From NCBI GenBank assembly GCA_024277135.1, contig JAJRVV010000151.1, positions 1 to 34,251 of the forward strand: a stretch of 34,251 bases of DNA, read 5' to 3'. Of the stretch, positions 18,472 to 26,962 are shown piece after piece. The DNA is from Chloroflexota bacterium. Its GTDB lineage: Bacteria > Chloroflexota > Anaerolineae > Promineifilales > Promineifilaceae. Position numbers and translations under genes: made by a program. The notes below the pieces were generated by a model. The model was not told where the DNA came from and did not search any database. It saw nothing but the letters and a program-made list of their open reading frames with translations. Positions within the stretch are counted from its first letter, which is position 1. Every line of letters starts with the position of its first letter.

Positions 18472-19689
18472 TCAGAAAAGCTCCCATTTGGGGGCTTTTT
18501 TTGTGATTCGCCTGAGTTCTTTGGCGATGATGACGGCCGCTTCCCCCCGCACCTGAGTCAAAAACAGAATACGCTCTTTGCCCCCCTTCAGCCGCAATTG
18601 TTGGCGCAGCGTTTCCGGCTCCAACGGCGACCCCCGTTTTTTAATCGTGACCCGGCCGATGCGCTGTTGGCGCAGATATTGGCGCAGCCGCTTTAGCTGG
18701 AACGGCATCACCGCTTCAATGGCAAAACAGCGGGCGAAGGGGGTGGACACGGCCGTTTCCCCCGTCAGGTAAGCGATGTCCGGGCTGATTTTGGCGGCAT
18801 TCAGGCGGGCGGCCAAGGCTTCAACCAGATGGGCGCGGATGATGGCTTTGTCCGGTTCGTAGAGGAAGGAGTGGGGCGGGGTGACGGCCGTTTCTTCTCT
18901 CGGCATATCATCCGTCGTCAGCGTACACATCTCCGGCAGCAGGGTGGCGCGGCGGGCGACGGCCGTGCGCAGATCGCCAAACCACAACACCGCTTCCTTT
19001 ACTTCCCCGCGTACCGAAATGAATTCCACCTCGGCGTCCGGCGGCAGCTCGGCATAATCCACGCCGGGGCTGATTTTGACGGCCGTATGTGGAACCCGTT
19101 CCCGCCACCCGTCAATTAAACTGAGCGGCGGCCGGTAATCGTACACGCTGAACAGGCGACGGCCGTACACGTCCCGACGCGCCGGATCAAAGAACAGAGC
19201 GTCCACCGGCAGCGGCGGCAGGTTGGTTAGATCGGCCTGGATGGAGTGAAAACGGCCGTCATGCCCATACGCCGCCACATTTTCCCGCGCCATCCCCAGC
19301 CGCGCGGCCTCCCGGTCAATGCCGATGACCTGGGCTGTCCCGGCCAATGCCAGCGCGTCGCCGCCGACGCCGCAGCCGAGGTCGGCGATCCAGGCGGCGC
19401 CCAATCGGGCAAAACGGCCGGCGCGGTAAGCGGCGATCACCTCGCCGGAGGCTTGCTCCAGCGCCGGGCGGGTGAAGAACATGGCGGCGGCGCGGCTGAA
19501 TTTGGCGGCGGCGCGTTGGCGCAGCAGCGTTGTTTCCAACACGGCTTGCGCCAGATGGGGCGGCAGTTCCCGCCGCAGCCGGGCGGCGATTTGCAGGTGG
19601 TTTTGCGGGGTGATGGGGGCGACGGCTGTGTCTGCCAGCCAGCGACGGCCGTCATCGGAGAGTAGAAAGCGCAGGTCGGCCGGCGTCAC
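18472..19689 (-). CDS. Class I SAM-dependent methyltransferase with THUMP-like C-terminal domain
   Basis: 405 residues from GTG 19689. A helical N-terminal region (about 1-95) precedes a Rossmann methyltransferase with motif I DLGCGVGGD (103-111) and a later FFDPARR motif. The C-terminal region (GRVTIKKRGSPL...) resembles the THUMP-like domain of this family. RNA modification is likely, but the substrate is not known. GTG 19689 overlaps the upstream stop as GTGA (19686-19689), which argues for coupled translation and against the in-frame ATG at 19737, which would add a Gly/Ala-rich tail overlapping the nuclease gene by 52 bases. Seven ACGGCCGT octamers lie in this one gene. Confidence 0.82.
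   Translation of the reverse strand: MTPADLRFLLSDDGRRWLADTAVAPITPQNHLQIAARLRRELPPHLAQAVLETTLLRQRAAAKFSRAAAMFFTRPALEQASGEVIAAYRAGRFARLGAAWIADLGCGVGGDALALAGTAQVIGIDREAARLGMARENVAAYGHDGRFHSIQADLTNLPPLPVDALFFDPARRDVYGRRLFSVYDYRPPLSLIDGWRERVPHTAVKISPGVDYAELPPDAEVEFISVRGEVKEAVLWFGDLRTAVARRATLLPEMCTLTTDDMPREETAVTPPHSFLYEPDKAIIRAHLVEALAARLNAAKISPDIAYLTGETAVSTPFARCFAIEAVMPFQLKRLRQYLRQQRIGRVTIKKRGSPLEPETLRQQLRLKGGKERILFLTQVRGEAAVIIAKELRRITKKAPKWELF
18476..18502 (+). terminator. Intrinsic terminator of the sensory locus
   Basis: A ten-pair stem (18476-18485 with 18490-18499, one G-U pair) with loop ATTT ends in seven T (18496-18502). It lies inside the last codons of the convergent methyltransferase gene, so the two features share bases. 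Confidence 0.8.
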
Positions 19690-20543
19690 TGGGGCAGTTC
19701 CGGCTCCAATTGCGCCGCCACCGGTTCCGGCTCCCATTCAACCGGTTCGTCGGATGCAGCCAGGGCGGATACTCGCCCGCAAATCACCTGGAAGGGACAA
19801 CTGCCGCAGTGAGTCAGGTCATCGGTTAGCGGCCATTCTGCCCTGCCTGTCAATGCCTCAATTTGGGCGGCGATGGCTTGCAGGTCGGCCAGGGTCCGGC
19901 TGTGTTCGGCGGCGGCGTAGGCGATGGTGCGCGGCGCATCCGGCGCGGCGGCGTACCAGTAGGTGATGGTGATTTGTTTGGGCGGAACGACCTGTCTAAC
20001 AGCCTGCCCTCCCTCGGCCAGCAGCGCCAGGTAGAGCCGGGTTTGCCAATCGTGGCGCAGGTCGCTCAGAGGGCGGGGACGGCCGGTTTTCCAGTCGAAG
20101 ATGTGGGCGGCCGTGTCGCTGACTGCCAGCAAATCGAAACGGCCGGTGAGGAGGATGCGGCCGTCAAAACCGGGGACGAGGATAGTCAGGCTCATCTCCG
20201 GCAGCAGGCGGACGCCATCTCCGGCGGGAATGGGGGGCGGGCAGCGTTGGAAGGCTTGCCACCAGCGGTTTACGTCGGCGTCGTGGGGGGGGACGGCCGT
20301 GTCCAGCCGGGCAAAATAGCGCTGGACGATCTGGTGAAACGCCTGTCCTTTCGCCAGACGCGCCTCCTGGTCGGCGGAAAGCGGGCGACGCGGCCAGGGT
20401 CGGCGTTCCAGCAGGCGCAGTTGGAACTGGCGCGGGCAGGCCAAAAAGCTTTTGATGCGGGCGCGGCTGAGAACCAAAGGCGGAAGGCTGAAGGCTGAAG
20501 GCGGAAAACGCTCTTGCCTCATTGCGCCTTGTTCATTGTTCAT
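19686..20543 (-). CDS. PD-(D/E)XK nuclease, Cas4/AddB-like with probable Fe-S cluster
   Basis: 285 residues. The core runs from LSRARIKSFLACPRQF (first cysteine), through GQAFHQIVQRYF, GRFDLL and the catalytic FDWKTGR, to CGSCPFQVIC near the end. One early Cys plus three late Cys match the 4Fe-4S arrangement of Cas4, AddB and related RecB-family nucleases. No helicase or cas gene is nearby, so a stand-alone repair or nucleic acid processing role is possible. The first 25 or so residues are encoded by heptamer repeats: ATG 20543 lies inside the GTTCATT array and a second repeat group (20477-20504) encodes FPPSAFSLPP. An internal ATG at residue 8 is an alternative start. It overlaps the methyltransferase by 4 bases. 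Confidence 0.82.
   Translation of the reverse strand: MNNEQGAMRQERFPPSAFSLPPLVLSRARIKSFLACPRQFQLRLLERRPWPRRPLSADQEARLAKGQAFHQIVQRYFARLDTAVPPHDADVNRWWQAFQRCPPPIPAGDGVRLLPEMSLTILVPGFDGRILLTGRFDLLAVSDTAAHIFDWKTGRPRPLSDLRHDWQTRLYLALLAEGGQAVRQVVPPKQITITYWYAAAPDAPRTIAYAAAEHSRTLADLQAIAAQIEALTGRAEWPLTDDLTHCGSCPFQVICGRVSALAASDEPVEWEPEPVAAQLEPELPQ
20477..20504. repeat. Heptamer tandem repeat, 4 units (AAGGCKG)
   Basis: The units read AAGGCGG, AAGGCTG, AAGGCTG, AAGGCGG on the + strand. They lie inside the N-terminal codons of the nuclease gene. The same heptamer type (AAGGCAG) recurs at 32372-32385. Confidence 0.8.
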
Positions 20544-20628
20544 TGTTCATTGTTCATTGTTCATTGTTAATTGTTCATTGTTAATTGTTCATTGTTCATT
20601 GCTAATTGTTCATTGTTCATTGTTCATT
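20531..20628. repeat. Heptamer tandem repeat, 14 units (GTTCATT)
   Basis: Fourteen uninterrupted units: eleven GTTCATT, two GTTAATT and one GCTAATT. The array fills the junction between the CHAT gene and the nuclease gene. It contains the CHAT stop codon (20624-20626) and the nuclease start codon (20541-20543). Confidence 0.95.
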
Positions 20629-22033
20629 GCCAGATATTGCCGTTGGGGGCGCGCATGAAGAGGACGGGGATGGCCCAATAGATGTTCTCGTCGTCGTCAA
20701 AGTAAGCGCCGATGCGGGCTTCGGTGACAGCCGCGTCCAGCGGTTCGCCATCGGCCAGGAATTCGTACATATCTTGCATAAATTGGACGGCCGTCGCCTC
20801 CGGCACGGCAAACTGCATCCCTATCACCGCGGGAACGCCATCCCAAACCAGGCGGGGGGCGACGCCTAAAATCGCCGGGTTTTCGCCGCGCACTTTGGCT
20901 TCTTCGTTGATGGCGGCCGTCTCGCAGGCGCTGAGGACAACCAGCTTGACGCTGCTGCTACGGAGCAGCACCATCAAATCATCAGCGTCCACTTCCGCGG
21001 AGTTGCCATCATCCCCAACCAATAGTAACGCGCCCTCGCCATCTTTGTTGAGTACGCCGTGCCCGGAGAAATGTAAAATGTGCGGGTCGAATTTGCGGAA
21101 TGCCCGCCGCAGTTCGCGCCGGGTGGCGTTGGCTAAGAGTTGGATTTTTACCCGGCCGTTCTTGACTAATTTTGCCAACGCTTTTTCGATCCGCTCCTTT
21201 TCCTGGTCCAGATTAAGTTTGTTTGTGTCGTTTGGATTAGCCAGGACGACCAAAACCCGAACGGTTCCAGGCACGGTGATGGGGGACGGCGTCCTGTCCG
21301 TGGGCAGATAGCGCACCAGAGGGGTCTTTTTGTTGAGCGCCAGGAAACTGCGGTCGTCGGTGCAATACTCCCAGGGGATGCGGTTGAGTGTGGTGGATTC
21401 TAAGTCGTAATTCAGTAGAATACGCAACCCTTTTTTGCCTTTCCCTTTAGCAATTTCCAGACTGCGGACGAATAAAGTCCACGCTTCTGGAGGAAAGAGG
21501 AATTGACGCAGTTTCTGTCCAAGTTCTCGCGCTTCCTCCGGTTTGGCAACGAGATCGCGCAAGTAATCCAACAGGTCACTGAAGTTTTTGTCTTCAACCG
21601 GAAATGAGCGCAGGATGTTGCCGGTCTCGCCGCCTGCCGATTTGGCGGCGACGGCGTAACTGCCATCTGTCCGGTGCAGGCCGATGTTGATGCTGAAGTT
21701 TTCGTAAGCGATGTCGTCTGCCACAGACGCCGTTTCTTGCGCCGCGTTGACTGGCACGCCGCTTCCTCTAGCCTGGGGCGGCGGGCCGCCATACGGCCGT
21801 AAATCCACCTCTGGATTGACATCATGAATCGTCTCAAACAATTGCTCAAATTTCACCCGTCGCCGAGCATATTCAACAATTTCCAATGATTTCATAGAAA
21901 CCGTGTTGCCAGGCAAGTTGTCTCGGCTTCCGGTTAGACCAACCTCGATTTCTATCAGTTCAGCCATGTTAAACTGCATGGACAGGATTTTTTTTAACTG
22001 CATTCGCTGTGGATGGGAAAGTGTAATGGTCAT
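20624..22033 (-). CDS. CHAT-domain caspase-like protease with EAD1-like N-terminal domain
   Basis: 469 residues. Residues 5-80 (QRMQLKKILSMQFNMAELIE...) look like a death-fold-type effector-associated domain (EAD1-like). Residues 105-200 are an unassigned linker domain. Residues 205-465 are a CHAT peptidase with catalytic His325 (HFSGHG) and Cys370 (VVLSACETA), plus the usual C-terminal AVTEAR / WAIPVLF segment. CHAT proteins are cysteine peptidases of conflict and regulated cell-death systems, and EADs recruit effectors to receptor proteins by homotypic contact. GAGG lies about 8 bases before ATG 22033. The unknown gene 46 bases upstream is on the same strand and probably co-transcribed. The last codons lead into the heptamer array, which supplies the stop. 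Confidence 0.87.
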   Translation of the reverse strand: MTITLSHPQRMQLKKILSMQFNMAELIEIEVGLTGSRDNLPGNTVSMKSLEIVEYARRRVKFEQLFETIHDVNPEVDLRPYGGPPPQARGSGVPVNAAQETASVADDIAYENFSINIGLHRTDGSYAVAAKSAGGETGNILRSFPVEDKNFSDLLDYLRDLVAKPEEARELGQKLRQFLFPPEAWTLFVRSLEIAKGKGKKGLRILLNYDLESTTLNRIPWEYCTDDRSFLALNKKTPLVRYLPTDRTPSPITVPGTVRVLVVLANPNDTNKLNLDQEKERIEKALAKLVKNGRVKIQLLANATRRELRRAFRKFDPHILHFSGHGVLNKDGEGALLLVGDDGNSAEVDADDLMVLLRSSSVKLVVLSACETAAINEEAKVRGENPAILGVAPRLVWDGVPAVIGMQFAVPEATAVQFMQDMYEFLADGEPLDAAVTEARIGAYFDDDENIYWAIPVLFMRAPNGNIWQ

Positions 22034-22079
22034 TTGTTACCTCGCGTCACAAGTGGCAGGCTGCGAATTGTCTCACGTG

Positions 22080-23261
22080 TTAGCCGTGACGAACATCACT
22101 GCTGGTAAATCTTTTTCCGTTTGATTGGGAAAAATTGTGAATCGTGGGCAGGTGCGCTTCTGTCCCCTTTGCTTTCGTCGTGATTGCCTGACCGTGTTTC
22201 TTGGCGATGCGCGGCACCCAATCTTCATTAGGATCATACACCTGGCTGTCGTCATCAGGCGCGTCATTCTCCCAAATTTTGAACAGTTTGCCCATCTCCT
22301 CTTTGGCCAATTTCAGCTTCACTTCCCGCGTCAGGCCGATGGTGGCCCGCATCGGTTCGCCCTCAATTTCGCCCCACACTTCCCGCCAATGCAGGTCGGT
22401 GCAGGCCAGGGTGACACGGCCGTCGGCCGCGCGGATGAGCATGTCAAACCGTTCTGCGTCGGGGACCTCGTGCCGTCCCACAAAGAAGCCGCCGCCGATA
22501 TTGGTGTCCAGCCAGAAAAACCAAATGCGCAGCGCCAGATGCCACTGATCATACCGGAACAGTTCCATTTTCACCGCATCCATGTCCAGGATGGTGGGGT
22601 CGGTGTGATCGGTGATGCTGGCTACCGTTTTGCCGTCCCATTGCACCAGCAGCGCGTTGTCCTGGCGCACAACAGCCAGCGGCCATGCTTGTTCCGGCTG
22701 ATAGGTGAACGCTTTGGGCCACCAGCGCGGGTCATAGGTGGCGATGCGGCTGCCTTGCGGTTGCCAGCGGTCTACGGCCGTTTCCACCAACTGAATGGCT
22801 TCATCCGTGTAATCGGCCGCTTTTTTCAGAGTGACTTGCAGGGTGGCGAAGGGATCGTCGGGCGTTTTCTCGTTGAATGCGATGATGGTGACGACGGCCG
22901 TTTCTGGCACATCCGGCCCCACATGCGTCACATTGAAGAAAATCACGCTTTCATCGCCAGCATCCAGCGCCACACAATTCTCAAGCGCCTTCAAAAAATC
23001 CTTCGATTTCAAACAAGGCCCCGGCTCATGCCCGCCGCCCCAGCTCAAAACGAAGCTGTCAGAATCGTCGGCATACGCCCGGGAAATCCCCTTTTCCGCT
23101 TCCTCTGGCCGGACGCCTTGAGGGCGAATCCGCAAAGGTTCAGTAATGGCGGTCTTGGTTTTGATGTGGAGCTTGAGCGCGCGCGTGCCCCAGGGCCGGT
23201 AGGTGAGCGCGGCCGGTTGGGCCGGTTCATCCAGGGGGAAGGGAATCGTATCAGAAGACAT
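22080..23261 (-). CDS. Unrecognised 393-residue protein, operon partner of the CHAT protease
   Basis: I do not recognise a family. It is soluble, with no signal peptide or membrane helix, rich in Trp and acidic residues, and mostly predicted beta in appearance (IRIWFFWLD-like and TVASITDHTDPTILDM strands), with a charged C-terminal tail. ATG 23261 is chosen because GCGAGGT stands just upstream, the same sequence as before the CHAT gene; the frame extends further upstream to 23375 but through an inverted repeat with no ribosome site. It lies 46 bases before the CHAT gene on the same strand. It may be a sensor, regulator or substrate of the CHAT protease; that is inference from position alone. 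Confidence 0.75.
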   Translation of the reverse strand: MSSDTIPFPLDEPAQPAALTYRPWGTRALKLHIKTKTAITEPLRIRPQGVRPEEAEKGISRAYADDSDSFVLSWGGGHEPGPCLKSKDFLKALENCVALDAGDESVIFFNVTHVGPDVPETAVVTIIAFNEKTPDDPFATLQVTLKKAADYTDEAIQLVETAVDRWQPQGSRIATYDPRWWPKAFTYQPEQAWPLAVVRQDNALLVQWDGKTVASITDHTDPTILDMDAVKMELFRYDQWHLALRIWFFWLDTNIGGGFFVGRHEVPDAERFDMLIRAADGRVTLACTDLHWREVWGEIEGEPMRATIGLTREVKLKLAKEEMGKLFKIWENDAPDDDSQVYDPNEDWVPRIAKKHGQAITTKAKGTEAHLPTIHNFSQSNGKRFTSSDVRHG

Positions 23262-23284
23262 AGCAACCTCGCTTTTTAGTTCAC

Positions 23285-23339
23285 CCTCCCGGAGGCTGAG
23301 ATGGGCTGAATTCGACCTGACTCGTGAGCCTCCGGGAGG
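23285..23339. repeat. Inverted repeat upstream of the CHAT operon
   Basis: Perfect 13-base arms, CCTCCCGGAGGCT (23285-23297) and its complement (23327-23339), with a 29-base spacer. It lies 24 bases before the unknown gene's start, in its leader. Each arm is also nearly self-complementary (CTCCCGGAG). It could be an operator, a leader hairpin, or the remnant of a small mobile repeat. Confidence 0.6.
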
Positions 23340-23444
23340 ATTTGTCGGGGATGAGTGGTAGACGGCCGTTGCCATCCCAAAAATTGCGTCAAACCATCAT
23401 ACGATCCGATCAAACCGCTTGTCAAGAACTGGACGGTCAACCAC

Positions 23445-23473
23445 GTAGGACAATTTTGCAAAAATTGCCCTAC
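23445..23473 (-). terminator. Stem-loop after the ABC transporter ATPase gene
   Basis: 13-base arms (23445-23457 with 23461-23473, one G-U) with a 3-base loop, 6 bases after the stop codon. The arms are T/A-rich in the middle but no clear T-run follows on the - strand, so termination may be factor-assisted. Confidence 0.55.
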
Positions 23474-23478
23474 GCTGC

Positions 23479-24219
23479 TTAATGCGACAAAATTTTGCTC
23501 AAGAACAACTTGGTGCGGTCGTGCTGTGGATTGCTATAAAGTTCTTCCGGCGAGGCAATTTCGATCACTTGCCCCTCATCCATAAACAACACCCGGTCAG
23601 CGGCAGAACGAGCAAAGCCCATCTCATGCGTGACCACCACCATCGTCATCCCTTCCTGGGCCAGGTCAAGCATCACATCCAGCACTTCTTTGATCATTTC
23701 CGGGTCCAGGGCGCTGGTCGGTTCATCAAACAGCATCACCTTCGGATTCATCGCTAGAGAACGAGCGATGGCCACCCGCTGCTGTTGGCCGCCAGACAAC
23801 TGGCGCGGATACGAATCCGCCTTTTCCGGGATGCCCACTCGTTCCAACTGCGTCATACCAATCCATTTGGCTTCCTCTTTGTCCCGCTTGCGCACCAATC
23901 GCTGCGCGATGGTGATATTTTCCAGAGCTGTCAGGTGGGGAAACAGGTTAAACTGCTGGAAGAGCATACCCACTTCAGCCCGGACGGCATTGATGTCGGT
24001 GTCCTTCGCTTCCAGATGTACCCCATCCACATACACCGCCCCTTTTGTGGGGACTTCAAGATGGTTGATACAGCGTAAAACGGTGCTTTTGCCGGAACCA
24101 GAAGGGCCGACGATCACGACCACCTCGCCGCGGCCAACTTGCAAGTTGACATCTTTCACCGCTTCTATATGCCCAAAGTATTTGTGCAAATGTTCAATGA
24201 CAATGATGTTATCGTTCAT
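23479..24219 (-). CDS. glnQ: Polar amino acid ABC transporter ATP-binding protein (GlnQ/HisP-like)
   Basis: 246 residues, full length for the family. Walker A is GPSGSGKST (38-46), the Q-loop lies in [12 protein letters not shown], the signature is LSGGQQQR, Walker B is VMLFDEPTS, the D-loop ALDP, and the switch histidine is in [10 protein letters not shown]. It powers uptake through the adjoining permease at the inner face of the membrane. The start overlaps the permease stop by 11 bases, so the genes are co-translated. The GlnQ name is by family; the substrate amino acid is not determined. Confidence 0.93.
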   Translation of the reverse strand: MNDNIIVIEHLHKYFGHIEAVKDVNLQVGRGEVVVIVGPSGSGKSTVLRCINHLEVPTKGAVYVDGVHLEAKDTDINAVRAEVGMLFQQFNLFPHLTALENITIAQRLVRKRDKEEAKWIGMTQLERVGIPEKADSYPRQLSGGQQQRVAIARSLAMNPKVMLFDEPTSALDPEMIKEVLDVMLDLAQEGMTMVVVTHEMGFARSAADRVLFMDEGQVIEIASPEELYSNPQHDRTKLFLSKILSH

Positions 24220-25090
24220 CGCTGCGTATCCGCCTTTCGTACCAGCGCAATAACAGGCTGAGGGTTAAAGTCATGGTCAAATAGAGAAAGGTTAAAACCA
24301 GGTAGGTCTCGCGGAAACGAAAACTACTGCCCGCGTACAAACGCGCCTGCTGGGTGATGTCGCGCACGGCCAGAACAGACACCAGAGAGGAGTCTTTCAG
24401 CATGGCGATGAAATCATTGCCCAACGCGGGCGAGATGTTCCGAATTGCTTGTGGCAAAATGATGTACCGCATGGCCTGACCATAGCTCATCCCCAAGGAG
24501 CGGGCCGCTTCCATCTGGCCTTTGGTGATGGATTCGATGCCGGCGCGAAAAATTTCGGCCAGAAAGGCGCCATAAATGACAGCCAGAGCGATGATGGCCC
24601 GGTTGTTTTGGGGAATGCTGTTTTCTACGCCCAGGGCTTTGGCCGCTTCTGGCACCAGGACGAAGGCGAGGGTGAAAATTAACACCAGGGTGGGCACGCC
24701 GCGGATAAATTCAACATAGACAGTTGCTAGATTGCGGATAAAGATATTGTGGCTGATTCGACCTAGTCCCGCCAGCAACCCTAAAGTCATGGCGATGAAA
24801 AAGGCGACCAGGGTGGTGTAAAGGGTAACGGTGATCCCTTTGCCGACTAAGCTGGTGACAGAAACTTGGGACAACTTCTCAGGATCGCCAAAACCACCGA
24901 TGATGAACTCAAAGGCGGCATTATATTCATTTGTGCCTGGTTCGCCTGTTTCTGGATTGATTGGCGGGGCCGAAAATAAGAGATACCCCATGAGCAGCAG
25001 AAAGCCGATGATGACCACCAGCCACCAGGGGAAATGCCGCCAGACATCATTGGAATCTTTTTTTATGGATGTGTATTCTGTGGCTGCCAT
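24209..25090 (-). CDS. Polar amino acid ABC transporter permease (HisM/GlnP-like)
   Basis: 293 residues. An N-terminal helix (about 22-42) is followed by a variable extracytoplasmic loop and then the family permease core with about five helices. The EAA loop that docks the ATPase is clear: [23 protein letters not shown] followed by LPQA. There is only one permease gene, so the channel is probably a homodimer. It lies between the binding-protein gene and the ATPase gene. The ribosome site before ATG 25090 is weak, and two hairpins precede it, so its expression is likely lower than that of the binding protein. Confidence 0.92.
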   Translation of the reverse strand: MAATEYTSIKKDSNDVWRHFPWWLVVIIGFLLLMGYLLFSAPPINPETGEPGTNEYNAAFEFIIGGFGDPEKLSQVSVTSLVGKGITVTLYTTLVAFFIAMTLGLLAGLGRISHNIFIRNLATVYVEFIRGVPTLVLIFTLAFVLVPEAAKALGVENSIPQNNRAIIALAVIYGAFLAEIFRAGIESITKGQMEAARSLGMSYGQAMRYIILPQAIRNISPALGNDFIAMLKDSSLVSVLAVRDITQQARLYAGSSFRFRETYLVLTFLYLTMTLTLSLLLRWYERRIRSDER

Positions 25091-25107
25091 TGACGTTGGA
25101 TTTCCAA

Positions 25108-25138
25108 TTTTCCCGGAAACTGCCAGTTTCCGGGAAAA
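25108..25138. repeat. 14-base perfect hairpin in the transporter operon
   Basis: Arms 25108-25121 and 25125-25138 (TTTTCCCGGAAACT and its complement) with loop GCC. It lies between the terminator and the permease start. It may protect the downstream mRNA or reinforce attenuation. Confidence 0.65.
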
Positions 25139-25139
25139 T

Positions 25140-25173
25140 AAAAGCGCCAGGCTGAGAAGAGCCTGACGCTTTT
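25140..25173 (-). terminator. Intra-operon terminator after the binding-protein gene
   Basis: A 14-pair stem (25140-25153 with 25160-25173; one G-U on the - strand) with a 6-base loop, followed on the - strand by TTTTATTTT. Partial termination here would keep the binding protein in excess over permease and ATPase, as is common in such operons. Confidence 0.75.
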
Positions 25174-25201
25174 TAGGTCGATTTACATCACGTATTCTAA
25201 T

Positions 25202-26857
25202 TTACTGAATGTCGTCGTAGGTGATGATGAAGGCATCGGAGAAGTACTGTTGAGCCAGTTCATCCAATGTGCCATCTTCGGTCAGGGCGGTCAGGGCGGC
25301 GTTGATGGCTTCCACCAGGTCGCTGCCTTTGGGGAAGATGAAGCCAAGTTGGTCGCTGGAGAGGGATTCACCAACGAGTTTGATCTGGTCGGCGTTGACG
25401 CCAACATAGCCTTGTCCTGCCGTTTCGTCCATGATGACGACATCAACGTCGCCGGCGATGAGGGCCTGGACGGCAAAGGGAAACTGTTCGAAGGCTTCAA
25501 TGCGGTCAGCGCCGAAGTATTCGGAAGCTGTTTCGTAGTTGGTGGTCCCCGTCTGGGTGCCAATCTTGATATCCGGGTTGTTTTGCACCTCTGCAACCGT
25601 GCTAAACCGATCTTCGTCGGCGCGAACCATCATCCGCTGCTCGATGGCGATGTAGCCATTGGAGAAGTCTACAATTTCGGCGCGGTCTGAGGTGATGGTG
25701 ATACCGTCGGCGGCCATATCATACTGGCCATCTGACACGGCTTGAATCATGCCTTCCCAGGCGGCTTCGACGAAGACTGGAGTGCAGTTGAGCAGATCAC
25801 ACATGGCGTTGATGGCGTCGTAATCCCACCCAGCCGGTTCGCCGGTGCCCAGGGCGATGTAGTTGAAGGGCAGGTAAGCATTTTCTACGGCAACGGTGAT
25901 TTCACGGCCGTCTAAATCAGGCAAACTGCTGCTGTCATCTTCTTCAGCATAAGCGCCGGGGCCGATGTCATCATAGGTGATGGCAAAGGCGTTGGAGAAG
26001 TATTGACCGGCCAATGTGTCCAGCGTACCGTCTTCTTTGAGGGCAGCCAGAGCGGCATTCATCGGTTCCACCAGGTCGCTGCCTTTGGGGAAGATGAAGC
26101 CAAGCTGGTCGCTGGAGAGGGACTCGCCGACAAGTTTGAGTTTATCGGCGTTGACGCCTACATAGCCTTGTCCGGCCGTTTCGTCCATGATGACTACATC
26201 AATATCGCCAGCCAACAACGCCTGAACCGCGAAGGGGAACTGCTCAAAGGCTTCAATGCGATCCGCGCTAAATAATTCGGTGGCGGTCTCATAGTTGGTG
26301 GTGCCGGTCTGAGTGCCGATCTTGATGTCGGCGTTGCCTTGCACTTCGGCAACAGCGCTGAAGCGATCCTCATCAGCGCGCACCAGCATCCGCTGCTCAA
26401 TGGCGATGTAACCATCGGAGAAGTCTACGATTTCGGCGCGGTCTGAGGTGATGGTGATGCCATCGGCGGCCATATCAAACTGACCGTCTGACACAGCCTG
26501 GATCATGCCTTCCCAGGCGGCTTCGACGAAGACCGGAGTGCAGTTGAGCAGATCGCACATGGCGTTGATGGCGTCGTAATCCCACCCGGCCGGTTCGCCG
26601 GTGGCCAGGGAGATGTAGTTGAAGGGCAGGTAGGCGTTTTCGACGGCGATGGTGATTTCACGGCCGCCCAGGTCGGGTAAACTGGAATCATCTGCGGTGT
26701 CAGCGGCGTCATCCGCGGCGTTATCGGATGCTGCCGGGACGGCCTCGTTGGCGTTGTCGGCGGCCGGTTCGTCGGTGGCGGTATCGCCGCCACAGGCAAC
26801 CAGCGCCAAGACCAGCGCTAAGAGGAGCGCCCAAAGGGTCATTTGTTTTTTCTTCAT
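25202..26857 (-). CDS. Tandem double-domain amino acid-binding lipoprotein (two SBP_bac_3 domains)
   Basis: 551 residues, about twice the family length. The N-terminus has three lysines, a hydrophobic run and lipobox LVAC (Cys22), then an acidic Ala/Asp linker to residue 57. Domain 1 (about 58-300) and domain 2 (about 310-551) are near-identical copies of a family-3 solute-binding domain; both contain [57 protein letters not shown] and [18 protein letters not shown]. The ligand-contact pattern is the same in both, so both should bind the same kind of substrate. Each domain carries a Cys pair in CDLLNC. AAGGAG at 26869-26874 precedes the ATG. It delivers amino acids to the single permease downstream. 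Confidence 0.93.
   Translation of the reverse strand: MKKKQMTLWALLLALVLALVACGGDTATDEPAADNANEAVPAASDNAADDAADTADDSSLPDLGGREITIAVENAYLPFNYISLATGEPAGWDYDAINAMCDLLNCTPVFVEAAWEGMIQAVSDGQFDMAADGITITSDRAEIVDFSDGYIAIEQRMLVRADEDRFSAVAEVQGNADIKIGTQTGTTNYETATELFSADRIEAFEQFPFAVQALLAGDIDVVIMDETAGQGYVGVNADKLKLVGESLSSDQLGFIFPKGSDLVEPMNAALAALKEDGTLDTLAGQYFSNAFAITYDDIGPGAYAEEDDSSSLPDLDGREITVAVENAYLPFNYIALGTGEPAGWDYDAINAMCDLLNCTPVFVEAAWEGMIQAVSDGQYDMAADGITITSDRAEIVDFSNGYIAIEQRMMVRADEDRFSTVAEVQNNPDIKIGTQTGTTNYETASEYFGADRIEAFEQFPFAVQALIAGDVDVVIMDETAGQGYVGVNADQIKLVGESLSSDQLGFIFPKGSDLVEAINAALTALTEDGTLDELAQQYFSDAFIITYDDIQ
25205..26681. repeat. Intragenic tandem duplication, 756-base period
   Basis: Copies of about 720 bases (around 25205-25925 and 25961-26681) repeat at an exact 756-base (252-codon) offset, set by matching TTCACGGCCG at 25901 and 26657. 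The copies differ mostly at third positions and a few conservative residues. One ACGGCCGT octamer in one copy is ACGGCCGC in the other. Confidence 0.92.
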
Positions 26858-26933
26858 CTTTCCTTGTCTCCTTAATTAAACGATTACCCCCAAATGGGGG
26901 AGATTCCTATTGGGCCGGATTGACCCGAATGGT

Positions 26934-26962
26934 ATTATGGCACGCAATTAGGCATATGCCAA
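26934..26962 (-). promoter_or_regulatory. Probable sigma70-type promoter of the amino acid transporter operon
   Basis: On the - strand, TTGGCA (26957-26962) and CATAAT (26934-26939) are separated by 17 bases, each one mismatch from consensus. The -35 overlaps the left arm of an inverted repeat (26956-26965 with 27004-27013). Confidence 0.6.

Noticed and set aside
19690..19737. ATG 19737 as start of the methyltransferase
   Set aside because: It adds a repetitive Gly/Ala stretch and a 52-base overlap with the nuclease gene; GTG 19689 gives the common 4-base overlap.
20531..20628. Possible CRISPR array
   Set aside because: The units are 7 bases long and directly abutting with no spacers, so it is a simple tandem repeat.
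22125..23279. Long + strand open frame (384 codons) opposite the unknown CHAT partner gene
   Set aside because: It is low-complexity in composition with many Arg/His/Gly, matches no family, lacks a ribosome site, and mirrors the codon bias of the - strand gene, which has a good start and operon context.
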